A stretch of DNA of 62,136 bases from Bacteroidetes bacterium HGW-Bacteroidetes-1 (GCA_002842755.1 PHDU01000015.1:1-62136); one strand, 5' to 3'; shown: positions 1 through 9,376, counted from the first letter of the stretch. A program made the numbers and translations. The notes: generated by a model not told the origin, from the sequence alone.

Positions 1-1
1 T

Positions 2-85
2 GTTGCTGATAATTCTGAAACATTAGAAAACTATAGAGAAATTCAATTACGGTACGAAAAATTGATTAACCTACAATATTTTTAA
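2..85 (+). CDS. C-terminal tail of a protein starting outside the window
   Basis: A frame is open from the left edge for 27 codons and ends at a TAA at 83-85. The visible residues are hydrophilic and end in RYEKLINLQYF. This is too short to assign a family. Its place beside polysaccharide genes makes a glycosyltransferase tail conceivable, but nothing in the residues proves it. The frame points toward the minus-strand asparagine-synthase-like gene, so the two would be convergent. Confidence 0.35.
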   Translation, partial: VADNSETLENYREIQLRYEKLINLQYF

Positions 86-357
86 ACAGAACCTTTTCTA
101 TCAAGAGTTTGGGCAACATTACAGATGTTTCAAAAAGTGATGATTGCATTAGGTTGTTAAAATTGTAATGAAAAGGCTCAAGCCCAAAATTTGCTAAATC
201 TGCGATACCTATTTTGATAACTCCTGACATCGGTTGCCAAAAATCGTAGAAAAGCAAGGTTTTAATTGTAGATATGTATGAACCGATTTTCAATTAGATT
301 AAAGCTGCTTCCAACAATTCATCGGGGTTCTATATTTTATCAAATTATCGTTAACAG
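86..357. other. Gap without an assigned gene
   Basis: This 272-base A/T-rich stretch lies between the end of the left-edge frame and the stop of the asparagine-synthase-like gene. A minus-strand frame of 75 codons (66-293) exists. It opens with TTG directly after a stop codon, has no recognisable domain and overlaps the left-edge frame, so it is not called as a gene. No clear terminator hairpin or promoter was seen. Confidence 0.4.
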
Positions 358-2070
358 TTACATCACATCAACCAGACCTAAAACTCTGAACCATGTTTCA
401 GACGAGAGTTTCATGGACATTGTTTTGTGTAGATTCATTTTTTCTAATTCTTCTGATAGGGCTTTCCGCAATTGAAAACCAAAAATGAAATCATCTATTC
501 CCATCACGGTTGAATTCACTTTTCTGAGATTACTTATCATAAAGTCTGGAAGCATATAATAAAGTTTTTGCTTTGCATAAACTTTCTCAATATCCTTTTG
601 CGAAGAAAGAGGGGTATTCCAGTTTGGATTATTAACATCTTCAAGCTTTCCTTTCAGTAGTTGAAACATGGAGAGGAAAACCTTTCCAGAAGCCTTTTCT
701 CTCATGGGTAGACCCATAGCCAGGTCAAAGAAACCAGGGTGATAAAATGGTGTTGTTGACCAACAAAAATAGCGGTTGCGATCTTCTCCCTCAAACAACC
801 ATTTCATTGCCCTCTCCCTGATCATAAACTGCGCATGCTGTTCTTCAAACGAATTTGCTTCATAGCTCTCCAAAACCATCCTGATGGAACTAAGGAGCTC
901 TGAGGGAGATATTCCACAGAGCATTGCAGCAGTTCTGGGTTGAATTTGAACGTGCTTACGTAAAAGGTAATGCAGCATTTGCCTTTGAGAACTTATTTTT
1001 ACCAAAGGGCGAAGATCGGCAAGTACTTTATCACCACCATCACCGGTAATCATTGTAAAATTATCGTTTCTGAAAAACTTGAGAAAACGAATCAAAAAAG
1101 CCATATCAGGTCCGTTCAGTCCTTGCTTGATTCGCATCAATTCACGCATTTGCTTTTCACCGGCCTCAGGAAGTTTGATAAATTGATGTCTCTTTTTGAT
1201 TTCGAGCCGAAAAAGAATTTCTTCTACTGCTTTTATATCAGATTTGGCAGAACCAGATGCATCATCATAAGTGAAAAAAGGAACAGATGGCTCACTTTCA
1301 GCCACTACAGCAGCAATCAGTCGTGAATCGAGCCCCCCACTTAAGGATATTGCAGGATTGGATAACTTTTGAATACGATTGGAAGTTGCTTTTCGAAACA
1401 AATCGAGCAAACAATCCGTTTCATTACTTGTTAATGTAGCGGCTTGTTGTTGTGGCCATTTAAAATAATCCCACTGCTTGCATCTTCCATTTATTAAATC
1501 AATTTGAAACTGGGCAAAAGGCGAAAAACGCTTTACATTCTTCCAAAGCGTCCGATCACCCAAAGCAAAACCAAAAAGAAGCGTTTGTGCACTGGCAAGA
1601 GAATCAGTATCCGCACTTTCCATTATCATTCTAGCAAAACGGATCTCACGGCTCACCACAACTCTTCTTCCTTTCTGAATAACATATAAAGGTAATCTTC
1701 CGAAACGATCGTTAACAAAAAGTGCTTGTTGCAATTTCAGATCAAACAGTAAAAACAAAAACTCCCCGTCAGCTTTTTCTACCCATTGAGCAATTCTCTC
1801 ATGTCGAAACCCATCTGTTGAGAAAAACTGGTCAAACAAATGCTCCGCCTGAAGTACTTCTTTTGAGTACACCATTCCTTCCATGAGGATAATCTGATCT
1901 CCTTTGCGATAAACATGAAAAGGATAGCTTTCGTAAGCGTAATTGGCAACAAAACAATCTTTGACCCTTAAAGATATCTGTTTGACATGATAGCCAATAT
2001 CTTGCAGTTGCATCAGTGCTCCCTGCAGAAGATTCTCAGATGGATTGAGTACAAATAGTATTCCAGGCAT
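358..2070 (-). CDS. Asparagine synthase-like protein lacking the amidotransferase cysteine
   Basis: The protein is about 570 residues. The N-terminal third resembles a class II glutamine amidotransferase domain (NDRFGRLPLYV is the usual end-of-domain signature). The rest is an asparagine synthetase ATP-binding domain, with the PP-loop SLSGGLDS near residue 240 and TGDGGDK further on. Class II amidotransferases need Cys directly after the initiator Met; this protein begins MPGILF, so the glutaminase half should be dead. An upstream in-frame start would add 32 residues without restoring a Cys-2. Homologues without the cysteine occur in surface-polysaccharide and lasso-peptide clusters. Next to a formyltransferase-like gene and a flippase, modification of a sugar or an attached amino acid is a reasonable inference; the substrate is unknown. 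Confidence 0.8.
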   Translation of the reverse strand: MPGILFVLNPSENLLQGALMQLQDIGYHVKQISLRVKDCFVANYAYESYPFHVYRKGDQIILMEGMVYSKEVLQAEHLFDQFFSTDGFRHERIAQWVEKADGEFLFLLFDLKLQQALFVNDRFGRLPLYVIQKGRRVVVSREIRFARMIMESADTDSLASAQTLLFGFALGDRTLWKNVKRFSPFAQFQIDLINGRCKQWDYFKWPQQQAATLTSNETDCLLDLFRKATSNRIQKLSNPAISLSGGLDSRLIAAVVAESEPSVPFFTYDDASGSAKSDIKAVEEILFRLEIKKRHQFIKLPEAGEKQMRELMRIKQGLNGPDMAFLIRFLKFFRNDNFTMITGDGGDKVLADLRPLVKISSQRQMLHYLLRKHVQIQPRTAAMLCGISPSELLSSIRMVLESYEANSFEEQHAQFMIRERAMKWLFEGEDRNRYFCWSTTPFYHPGFFDLAMGLPMREKASGKVFLSMFQLLKGKLEDVNNPNWNTPLSSQKDIEKVYAKQKLYYMLPDFMISNLRKVNSTVMGIDDFIFGFQLRKALSEELEKMNLHKTMSMKLSSETWFRVLGLVDVM

Positions 2071-2194
2071 TGGGCAAATTATTTTACAAAATAAACGAAT
2101 ATACACGACCTGATGATTGGAAACCGAAAAAATACGATATTTGCGAAATAGGATAAACGGAAACAATTCCTAGGATTCCATCTCATTTAAGAAA

Positions 2195-3877
2195 ATGCTT
2201 GACATTCCTGATAAAAAATCAAAGCAAAAAACACTTCGATTTGGCCTTCTGGTCAACAGTTCGGTTGTTGAGCAATGGCAGTCAGACGTTATTGACATGT
2301 TGATTAAAGATGGTCATATTTTATGTATTGTTGTTGTCAATGGCAATAAAAATCGAAAAAAAAATCTTTTTACCCGATTGTTTAACTATCCATATAGCAG
2401 GTTTATTTTCAGAATGTGGAATCGCTTTTTTTTCCAACCCAAATCAAAAAAGCCTGTCAGCATATCCATTTATATTGATCAGACTAAGGTTATGGTTTGT
2501 GAGACAGACAGAAAAGGGCTGTCTCAATTTTTTTCAAAAGAAGATGTAAGTGCCATAAAAAACCTGAATCTGGATTTCCTTTTGCGCTTCGGGTTCAATA
2601 TTATCCGTGGAGATATACTTGAAGCAGCAAATTATGGGGTATGGTCCTTCCATCACGATGATGAGGAAGTTATTCGTGGAGGACCACCAGGTTTTTGGGA
2701 AGTTTACAACAAGAGCATCATCAACGGTGTTATATTACAGCAACTTACTGATAGTCTTGACAAAGGAATAATTCTTAAAAAGATATGGCTACCGGTAATA
2801 CGTCATTCCTTCAAAGCACATCTTGATCAGATTTATTTTGAAAGCCGAAGGCTTCCTATACAAGTATGCCGAATGATTCAAAGTGGAAATTACCGACCAA
2901 TTCCCTCGGCTTCAAAAGCACCTATATTCCATCCTCCCAAAAATTATAAGATGATTCTTTTCTTCTGTGTCATGATTTCGCGAAGAATATTTTTTCATCT
3001 CAAAGATATTTTCCTTCAGGAGGACTGGAACATCAGCCTTATCCACGCATCAGCTGATGAGATAATTGAAAACCCAAAAGAACATATCTCAAAAGCCAAT
3101 TGGTTTCCTAAAAAAAAGAAATCCATTTATCTTGCCGATCCTTTCCTTTTAGAGTCACCCAATGAAATCTGGCTCTTTACTGAACAATTTGACTATCAAA
3201 TTGGAAAAGGAAAGCTGGTTGTTGCACGTTCAACAGAAAACTTCGCCCAATTCCGGCCATTGTTAGATCATGGGCATCACTTTTCTTTTCCGTTTCTATT
3301 TCATTTTAGTGGAAAAATATATTGTATCCCTGAATGTTTCCAATCGGACGGAGTGCAGCTTTATAGCTTTGATACCCATTCCGGCAAATTAAATTACGAG
3401 CTCTGTCTCCTTGAAGGGTATAGGGCCGTTGATCCTGTTTTGTTTGAACACGAAAAGTTTTGGTGGCTGATGTTTACGACAAAAGAATTGCCAAGTGTAC
3501 ATCTTTATGCTTTTTATGCGGAAAGTCCATTTGGGCCCTTTCAACCCCACAATAACAACCCAGTAAAATCAGACATTCGGTCGGCACGCAATGCAGGAAC
3601 ACTAATTCTTCACAAAAAGAAGCTTCTTCGACCTTCACAGGATTGCTCAGGTGATTACGGGCGCTCAACCTGGATAAACCACATAACAAAACTAACCAAA
3701 GATGTTTTCGAAGAAGAGCCTTTTCTCAACCTTGAACCCGATTTAGAGTCAGCATTCAGAAAAGGGCTTCATACCTTCAACAGCGCAGCAAAACTAAGTG
3801 TAATAGATGGAAAACGATATTCATTTACCTTTGCTGGCTTCAAACATCAGCTGCTTCTAAAACTTAAAAAAAGATGA
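2195..3877 (+). CDS. Formyltransferase-like N-terminus fused to a beta-propeller-like glycan domain
   Basis: This 560-residue protein seems to have two halves. Residues about 20-240 resemble the formyltransferase fold (methionyl-tRNA or sugar N-formyltransferase): LLRFGFNIIRGDIL, then FHHDDEEVIRGGPPGFWEV in place of the usual HxSLLPxYRG, then LTDSLDKGIIL. The second half (about 300-560) has ADPFLLESPNEIWLFTEQ and repeated short beta-rich blocks. It resembles the five-bladed propeller seen in GH43-like and glucosamine inositolphosphorylceramide transferase-type proteins. The gene overlaps the next start by four bases (ATGA), so it is translationally coupled to the flippase. The role is probably formylation or transfer on an amino sugar of a surface glycan. 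The catalytic His-Asp pair is altered from the tRNA enzyme, so it is not fmt, which lies at 22762. Confidence 0.7.
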   Translation: MLDIPDKKSKQKTLRFGLLVNSSVVEQWQSDVIDMLIKDGHILCIVVVNGNKNRKKNLFTRLFNYPYSRFIFRMWNRFFFQPKSKKPVSISIYIDQTKVMVCETDRKGLSQFFSKEDVSAIKNLNLDFLLRFGFNIIRGDILEAANYGVWSFHHDDEEVIRGGPPGFWEVYNKSIINGVILQQLTDSLDKGIILKKIWLPVIRHSFKAHLDQIYFESRRLPIQVCRMIQSGNYRPIPSASKAPIFHPPKNYKMILFFCVMISRRIFFHLKDIFLQEDWNISLIHASADEIIENPKEHISKANWFPKKKKSIYLADPFLLESPNEIWLFTEQFDYQIGKGKLVVARSTENFAQFRPLLDHGHHFSFPFLFHFSGKIYCIPECFQSDGVQLYSFDTHSGKLNYELCLLEGYRAVDPVLFEHEKFWWLMFTTKELPSVHLYAFYAESPFGPFQPHNNNPVKSDIRSARNAGTLILHKKKLLRPSQDCSGDYGRSTWINHITKLTKDVFEEEPFLNLEPDLESAFRKGLHTFNSAAKLSVIDGKRYSFTFAGFKHQLLLKLKKR

Positions 3878-5166
3878 TCCTGCGCAAAATTATTGGAACT
3901 TCCGGTGTCCGAATCCTGAATGCGATATCCAGTTTGATTTTGCTATGGATGGCTACCAATGCGCTTGGAAGTGAAGCCTGGGGACTTGCCGGACTCATTC
4001 TTCTCGATATTTCGCTTATTTTACTCATCACAGATATGGCTGGTAACGCACTTATATATTACAGTCCCCGACGAAATCCTTACAGCCTTTACCGTATTGC
4101 AACCGGTTGGTCATTCCTTGTAGTTTTGTTAACAGGATTAACTTTTTACATATTGCATTTTTTTCCTACACTCTACCATCTGATTATTCCTGAAGGTTAT
4201 GGTCTTCATATTTTGCTGCTTGTACTTCTCAACAGTCAGCATGGATTCAATATGTACCTTCTTCTGGGAAAAGAAAAAATCAAAGCTTTTAATAGTCTTT
4301 TCACCCTTCAGTTCAGCTTGATGCTCATCAGCATGGCTCTTTTCATTTATGGTTTTAAAATAACTGATGAGCGTGCATTTGTTGGCGCATTGTATTGCTC
4401 TTACGCCATCCCGTTAATTGTAGGTTTTCTTCTTGTTCATAAAGCTCTAGATCAAAAAGATGCCTCCAAGCCGGCTGCATCTGTGAAGGAACTGCTTAAC
4501 TTTGGTAGCATGACACAACTTTCGAGTATTGCACATATGCTTAATAAAAGACTGAGTTTTTATGTTATCAGACAGTTTACAGGCCTATCTGCTTTAGGTG
4601 TTTATAACTCAGGAGCTCAGCTTACTGAGGGTCTCCGGTTAATAGGTCAGAGTATTGCCCTTGTACAGATTTCGAGTCTGAGCAACAGTGAGAATAGGTA
4701 TTATGCCAAGATTCTGAGTCTTCAACTACTCAAATTTTCTGTTGTGCTAACAGCCATTGCTATTGCAATAATTGCATTGATCCCAACCATTGTTTTTGAA
4801 ACAGTATTCAGCAAAGATTTTGGCGAAATCAGAATAGTGATTATTAGCCTGAGCCCTGGCGTTGTTGCATTGGCCGCGAACGCTATTTTTAGTCACTATT
4901 TCTCCGGAACAGGACGTCCAAAATACAATCTATATGCTTCTCTGGTGGGTTTGTCTGTAACATTTCCTGCCGTTTTTTTCCTGATTCCTGCTTATGGCCT
5001 TGTAGGCGCAGGTGCGGGAGCTTCACTGGCCTATACAGCGGCTGTCGTTTATCAGTGGACAGTTTTTAAAAAAATGACAAACACACGTACTTATGAACTT
5101 CTTATTAATAAGGAGGATATAAGGGTAGCCAAAGCTGCAATCAAATCCTTAAAAGGAAAACGATAA
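3874..5166 (+). CDS. Polysaccharide flippase (Wzx/MATE-like)
   Basis: A 430-residue integral membrane protein with about twelve hydrophobic segments spread over the whole length. It starts MILRKIIGTSGVRILNAISS, as in oligosaccharide flippases of the MOP superfamily. Members move lipid-linked glycan units across the inner membrane. The start overlaps the stop of the preceding formyltransferase-like gene by four bases. No polymerase or ligase is visible in the window, so the locus must continue to the left. A run of lysines and arginines closes the C-terminus. The gene is convergent with the Phe/Tyr operon; the 146 bases between them contain no convincing terminator hairpin. Confidence 0.8.
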   Translation: MILRKIIGTSGVRILNAISSLILLWMATNALGSEAWGLAGLILLDISLILLITDMAGNALIYYSPRRNPYSLYRIATGWSFLVVLLTGLTFYILHFFPTLYHLIIPEGYGLHILLLVLLNSQHGFNMYLLLGKEKIKAFNSLFTLQFSLMLISMALFIYGFKITDERAFVGALYCSYAIPLIVGFLLVHKALDQKDASKPAASVKELLNFGSMTQLSSIAHMLNKRLSFYVIRQFTGLSALGVYNSGAQLTEGLRLIGQSIALVQISSLSNSENRYYAKILSLQLLKFSVVLTAIAIAIIALIPTIVFETVFSKDFGEIRIVIISLSPGVVALAANAIFSHYFSGTGRPKYNLYASLVGLSVTFPAVFFLIPAYGLVGAGAGASLAYTAAVVYQWTVFKKMTNTRTYELLINKEDIRVAKAAIKSLKGKR

Positions 5167-5312
5167 GCTAAGTCCAATTGAAAAATGCTATAGATTCACT
5201 GATTCCAGTCTATTCATAGTATGGATGTATCATAATTTTACAAGTAAATCCCGGGGGTCCGGAAAAACTGGATGTAAACCAAAACGAAAAACCCATACGA
5301 ACATTATAATGT

Positions 5313-6089
5313 TTAAGCCAATAAATTGTTTCTGATTTGGTGAAGAAAACCCTTCATTCCTGCACTGTTTCTTTCTTTAATCAATGCTATAAGATGTTCA
5401 AGTTCAGCACTTATACTTTCTAACTGAGGCACCGTATAAGGATTAAACAAGATTTCACTCAGCAAGTGATCGTCTTCCGAAAGCAGACCTCTGGCAATAT
5501 TAAAATGCTTTTCGAACGTTGTTCCGGGAGCTTCCTGCTTTTTCATACATGCGCCAAAAACAAGGGTAGAAGCAAAAGGTACAGAAAGAGAATAGGCAAT
5601 GGTTCGATCATGCTCATCAAAGGAATAATCATGTAAATGAATGCCAAGTGATAAGAAAAAACTCCGGAAGAAAGATTTTCCCTTTTCACACGACTCACTA
5701 ATGATGACTGCATGATGATTGCTTAGATTATTCAGGCTTGCAAACGTTGGTCCAAACATCGGATGTACCGAAACAAAATCATGTTCAATACTTTGATAAT
5801 AATCTTTTAATCCGTTTTTAACTGATGCTATATCAGCAACAATGCAGGACTTGGACAATGAAGGCAGCACCTGTTCAAAAGCCCCGCGTGTATGCTGAAG
5901 ATCAACTGCATTGATAAGTATATCAGGATTAAAAGCCACGATTTCGTCAACATTCACCAACCTGATGGTATTAAAAACGTATTTCAGCCGGTTAATATCG
6001 TGGTCAATGACAGCCACTTCATGTTGCAGGCAAAGCGCATCACTCAGCCATACACCCATTTTTCCGGCACCCATAATCACTATCTTCAT
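5313..6089 (-). CDS. tyrA: Prephenate dehydrogenase
   Basis: 258 residues. The N-terminus KIVIMGAGKMGVWLSDAL is an NAD(P)-binding Rossmann fingerprint, followed by an acidic residue after the second strand (AVIDHD). VSVHPMFGPTFASL contains the conserved HPMFGP of the TyrA/arogenate dehydrogenase family. It oxidatively decarboxylates prephenate to 4-hydroxyphenylpyruvate for tyrosine. It is the last gene of the operon and overlaps the DAHP synthase-chorismate mutase gene by four bases. No ACT domain is visible, so feedback control probably acts on other steps and on transcription through the upstream attenuator. Confidence 0.88.
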   Translation of the reverse strand: MKIVIMGAGKMGVWLSDALCLQHEVAVIDHDINRLKYVFNTIRLVNVDEIVAFNPDILINAVDLQHTRGAFEQVLPSLSKSCIVADIASVKNGLKDYYQSIEHDFVSVHPMFGPTFASLNNLSNHHAVIISESCEKGKSFFRSFFLSLGIHLHDYSFDEHDRTIAYSLSVPFASTLVFGACMKKQEAPGTTFEKHFNIARGLLSEDDHLLSEILFNPYTVPQLESISAELEHLIALIKERNSAGMKGFLHQIRNNLLA

Positions 6090-7201
6090 GGTTGTTGTTT
6101 GTATATGAATGAACCATTGCTTTTGCTATTCATTACAATGCTTTGCAATTGAACGGATTCCTCATGAATGGTCTCAAAAATCTTGCTGACAAATTCTATG
6201 TTAAGTCCTTTGCGATTCGCCTTCTCATTCCGGTCGCGGATTACCTCATTATAGCGTCGTGATTGCAAAATAGTGATGTTATTCTCGAGCTTATAAAGTC
6301 CTATTTCTTTTGAAATTTTCATCCTGTCCTTCAATAAATCAATCAGTTGGTTGTCAATATCATCAATTTTTACACGCAGATCATCAAGTACAGTACGTGG
6401 AACATCTTCAATCTTAGGTTTTCTGTATTGGAGGGAATCCACCATTTCATGCAGCTGCTGAGGCGTGATTTGCTGCTTGGCATCACTCCAGGCTTCATCA
6501 GGACGAATATGCGTTTCAACAATAAGACCGTCAAAATTGAGATCCATTGCCTGCTGACTAACTTCACGCAGAAGGCTTCTGTTTCCTGAAATGTGACTAG
6601 GGTCAGTGATAATGGGAATTTGAGGCATCCTTCGGCGAAGCTCCATCGGAATAAGCCATTGCGGGTGGTTTCTGAATTCTGAAGGAGCATACGTGCTAAA
6701 GCCCCTGTGTATTGCAGCCAATTGTTTAATTCCCGACCTGCTTATTCGCTCGATAGCACCTACCCACAAATCCAGATCAGGATTAATGGGGTTTTTAACC
6801 ATTACCGGAATATTTGCGCCTTTCAAAGCGTCGGCAATTTCCTGCACCGCAAAAGGATTTGCTGTGGTTCGAGCACCAATCCATAAAACATCTATTCCAT
6901 ATTTCAGAGCTTCAAAAACATGATTTGCATTGGCTACCTCAACACCAACATACATTCCTGTTTCTTTTTTAACTTTCTGAAGCCATGGGAGGCCTGCTAC
7001 CCCAACTCCCTCAAAAGCACCAGGCCTTGTTCGTGGTTTCCATAAACCTGCACGAAATATCTTTATACCGAAAGCAGCAAGTTCCCGGGCTGTTTGCAGC
7101 GTCTGTTCTTCAGTTTCAGCACTACATGGCCCGGCTATAATGATAGGTCTTTTCATATCAAAACCTTCTAACTTCCATGGAATTACTTCTATATTTTTCA
7201 T
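6086..7201 (-). CDS. aroF: DAHP synthase (type I beta) fused to a C-terminal chorismate mutase
   Basis: 371 residues. Residues about 1-260 are the KDPG/KdsA-related DAHP synthase: IIAGPCSAET, FRAGLWKPRTRPGAFEG, GARTTANPFAVQ, VKNPINPDLDLW and DPSHISGNRSL. Residues about 270-350 are an AroQ-type chorismate mutase, with LRVKIDDIDNQLIDLLKDRM followed by KEIGLYK. The fusion therefore carries both the first committed step of the shikimate pathway and the branch step to prephenate. The mutase lies at the C-terminal end, the arrangement common in Bacteroidota and opposite to the Bacillus enzyme. It sits 2 bases after the aminotransferase gene and overlaps tyrA by four bases. Confidence 0.92.
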   Translation of the reverse strand: MKNIEVIPWKLEGFDMKRPIIIAGPCSAETEEQTLQTARELAAFGIKIFRAGLWKPRTRPGAFEGVGVAGLPWLQKVKKETGMYVGVEVANANHVFEALKYGIDVLWIGARTTANPFAVQEIADALKGANIPVMVKNPINPDLDLWVGAIERISRSGIKQLAAIHRGFSTYAPSEFRNHPQWLIPMELRRRMPQIPIITDPSHISGNRSLLREVSQQAMDLNFDGLIVETHIRPDEAWSDAKQQITPQQLHEMVDSLQYRKPKIEDVPRTVLDDLRVKIDDIDNQLIDLLKDRMKISKEIGLYKLENNITILQSRRYNEVIRDRNEKANRKGLNIEFVSKIFETIHEESVQLQSIVMNSKSNGSFIYKQQP

Positions 7202-7203
7202 TA

Positions 7204-8400
7204 TTATCGTGTTTTATTAAATTTTATAATGCGCTGTATTGCTTCTCCGAGCAAAGATTCAGGAGTGCATAAAGAGATGCGTAAATAATTCTTTCCATTT
7301 TTGCCAAAAATATGACCTGGCGTAACAAATAAATCTACTTCGTTTAATAGTCTTTCCGACAATTTCTCTGCATCAGAATAAACTTCTGGAATTTTTGCCC
7401 AAACGAACAACCCCGTCTGGCTTTTATTATAGGTGCAACCTAAAAGGTCGTATATTTTCCAAACAAAAATCCTTCTTTTTTCATATATTTCGTTCATGCT
7501 CTTGTACCAATCGGTTCCCAAAGCCATCGCTACTACTGATGCATCCTGTATTGGCCTGAACATGCCTGAATCCATATTGCTTTTAACTTTGAGGATATAT
7601 TCAATAAAAACACGATTTGAAACAACCATTCCCATACGCCATCCAGCCATACGATGCGATTTGCTAAGCGAATTGAGTTCTATTGCAATATCCATACTTC
7701 CTTCTACACTTAAAATGCTTTCTGGATGTTCATTTAATACAAGTGAATAGGGATTATCGTTACAAATTAAGATTTTATTACGCTTTCCAAATGCAATAAG
7801 TTTTTTGTAAAATCCTTTTCCAGCTATTGCACCACTTGGCATATGAGGATAATTAACCCACATCATCTTTACTTTGCTTAGGTCAGTCTTCTCTATACTA
7901 TCAAGATCCGGCAACCAGTCCGTCTCTTCCTTTAAATCATAAAATACGATTTCTGCACCAATTAAGTTTGCGACAGCAGCATAAGTCGGATAGCCAGGAT
8001 CAGGAATGAGTACTCTATCGCCTGGATTGAGGAATGCCATTGAGATATGCATGATTCCTTCTTTTGAACCCATGAGAGGAAGAATCTCATTTTCAAAATT
8101 CACATTGACTTTAAAATAGCGATTATACCAATCCGCGAAACTTTGACGTAACTCATTGGATCCACGATAACTTTGATATCCGTGATGATCAGGGTTTGCT
8201 GCTGAAGATTGCAGCTTTTCGATCACTTGAGGCGAAGGGGGCAGATCGGGACTCCCGATGCCCATATTGATTACTTTCTTACCTTCCGAACGCATCTTAC
8301 TAATCTGATGCAGCTTAACCGAAAAATAATATTCATTTACTAAAGTGGTTCGAAAAGCAGGTGTAATCATTTCGATAGAGGATTCTGTTGCTTCAATCAT
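7204..8400 (-). CDS. Class I/II PLP-dependent aminotransferase, probably aromatic
   Basis: 398 residues with the fold type I aminotransferase signatures: INMGIGSPDLPPSP, YQSYRGSNELRQSF, PDPGYPTYAAVANLIGA, NDNPYSLV and the PLP-lysine region LNSLSKSHRMAGWRMG. Position inside a pheA-aroF-tyrA operon implies that it transaminates phenylpyruvate and 4-hydroxyphenylpyruvate to Phe and Tyr, though residues alone cannot separate this from aspartate or LL-diaminopimelate aminotransferases. The start overlaps the pheA stop by four bases (ATGA), which favours the first Met over MITPAF ten residues later. Confidence 0.87.
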   Translation of the reverse strand: MIEATESSIEMITPAFRTTLVNEYYFSVKLHQISKMRSEGKKVINMGIGSPDLPPSPQVIEKLQSSAANPDHHGYQSYRGSNELRQSFADWYNRYFKVNVNFENEILPLMGSKEGIMHISMAFLNPGDRVLIPDPGYPTYAAVANLIGAEIVFYDLKEETDWLPDLDSIEKTDLSKVKMMWVNYPHMPSGAIAGKGFYKKLIAFGKRNKILICNDNPYSLVLNEHPESILSVEGSMDIAIELNSLSKSHRMAGWRMGMVVSNRVFIEYILKVKSNMDSGMFRPIQDASVVAMALGTDWYKSMNEIYEKRRIFVWKIYDLLGCTYNKSQTGLFVWAKIPEVYSDAEKLSERLLNEVDLFVTPGHIFGKNGKNYLRISLCTPESLLGEAIQRIIKFNKTR

Positions 8401-9296
8401 GCTGTATGTTTAGTTTCATGTGTGATTTGAGTTCTGCTTTCAAAGGTTTGATATTCTCCTAAATTCTGGAGGCCGATGCTCAGAGGCCGGATAGCATCAA
8501 GCGATTGACGGTAACGTTCATAATTGTCAAAAGTAAGATCAATATAAAATAAATATTCCCATTCCCTGCCGAGCACAGGCAACGATTGGATTTTTGTAAG
8601 ATTGATGCCATAAAAAGATAGAACACTTAATATCCTCGCCAAGCTTCCAGCCTCATGAGGTAGTGAAAATACCAAAGATGATTTATTAATTTGGTATTTA
8701 TTTGGTTGATACTTAGAGGCTGCCTTGCTTGATAAACCGATCAACTGAAACCTTGTAAAATTATGGGGATTGGTTTCTATGCCACTTTTAAGAATCTCAA
8801 GATCATAAATTTGTGCTGCAAGATGAGAGGCAATTGCCGCTTTACTTTTAGCTTTTTGATCCCGAATTTGCTTTGCACTCAATGCAGTATCTTCACTCTC
8901 AACAAGCTGAATTGCAGGATATTGAAAAAGAAAATCTTCGCATTGCGCCAATGCCATAGCATGTGAATGAACTTCAGCTATTTGATTCATCGACTGACCA
9001 GGTAATGCCAATAAGCAGTGGCAGATGCGCATTTTGTGCTCACCAAGTATCATAAGTCCCGACTTGCGCAAAAGTGTATAATTAGCCAAAAGACTTCCGG
9101 CCAGAGTATTCTCCATAGCCACTAAACCCAGATTTTCAGGTTGGGAAGCAAGTTTCAGAAACTGTTCCCGGAATGTATGACAAGGAACAATCTCAACATG
9201 TTCTTCTTTAAAATATTCATTTACAGCCAGATGATGATAAGAACCTTCAATTCCCTGAATCAAAATCTTTCTTTTTATATCAACCATTTCAATCAT
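8397..9296 (-). CDS. pheA: Prephenate dehydratase with ACT domain
   Basis: 299 residues. The N-terminal catalytic domain has IQGIEGSYHHLAV, the conserved VAMENTLAGSL and NPHNFTRFQLIG (the TRF motif). An ACT domain follows (SLVFSLPHEAGSLARILSVL, then KIQSLPV in place of KIESRP), which in the family binds Phe for feedback inhibition. It converts prephenate to phenylpyruvate. First gene of the operon. Two starts are possible, at 9296 (MIEMVD) and at 9287 (MVDIKRK). The U-run of the attenuator terminator ends only 8 bases before the first, so the second gives more room for ribosome binding. Confidence 0.92.
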   Translation of the reverse strand: MIEMVDIKRKILIQGIEGSYHHLAVNEYFKEEHVEIVPCHTFREQFLKLASQPENLGLVAMENTLAGSLLANYTLLRKSGLMILGEHKMRICHCLLALPGQSMNQIAEVHSHAMALAQCEDFLFQYPAIQLVESEDTALSAKQIRDQKAKSKAAIASHLAAQIYDLEILKSGIETNPHNFTRFQLIGLSSKAASKYQPNKYQINKSSLVFSLPHEAGSLARILSVLSFYGINLTKIQSLPVLGREWEYLFYIDLTFDNYERYRQSLDAIRPLSIGLQNLGEYQTFESRTQITHETKHTA

Positions 9297-9304
9297 ATTA
9301 TTTT

Positions 9305-9340
9305 AAAAAAAAATCCCACCCCGAGGGGGTAGGATTTTTT
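9305..9340 (-). terminator. Attenuator terminator of the Phe/Tyr operon
   Basis: Read on the minus strand, ATCCTACCCC pairs with GGGGTGGGAT around a CTC loop. The ten-pair stem has one G-U pair and is flanked by A and T runs that lengthen it. It ends in a run of nine T. It lies between the leader peptide and pheA, with its U-run 8 bases from the first pheA start codon, so it can only serve premature termination of the operon's own transcript. Confidence 0.88.
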
Positions 9341-9376
9341 ATGTTTTCTTTTAAGCCCAAACACTATCTACCCCCC
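9325..9376 (-). promoter_or_regulatory. Antiterminator pairing of the Phe/Tyr attenuator
   Basis: On the minus strand GGGGGGTAG (9376-9368), at the end of the leader-peptide frame, is complementary to CTACCCCCT (9332-9324), the left arm of the terminator: eight Watson-Crick pairs and one G-U. The two structures exclude each other. A third, weaker hairpin, TTGGT (9392-9388) with ACCAA (9381-9377), extendable by U-G pairs into the G-run, would act as the 1:2 pause hairpin. A ribosome stalled on the Phe codons covers arm 1 and frees the G-run for antitermination. A ribosome reaching the stop codon covers the G-run and lets the terminator form. Confidence 0.8.

Noticed and set aside
66-293. A 75-codon minus-strand frame beside the asparagine-synthase-like gene
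   Set aside because: It opens with TTG directly after a stop codon, has no recognisable motif, promoter or upstream signal, and overlaps the plus-strand frame at the left edge.
5167-5312. The gap between the flippase gene and tyrA as a possible RNA gene or terminator
   Set aside because: A GC-rich patch (CCCGGGGGTCCGG) is present, but no stable hairpin with a T-run or tRNA-like fold could be traced.
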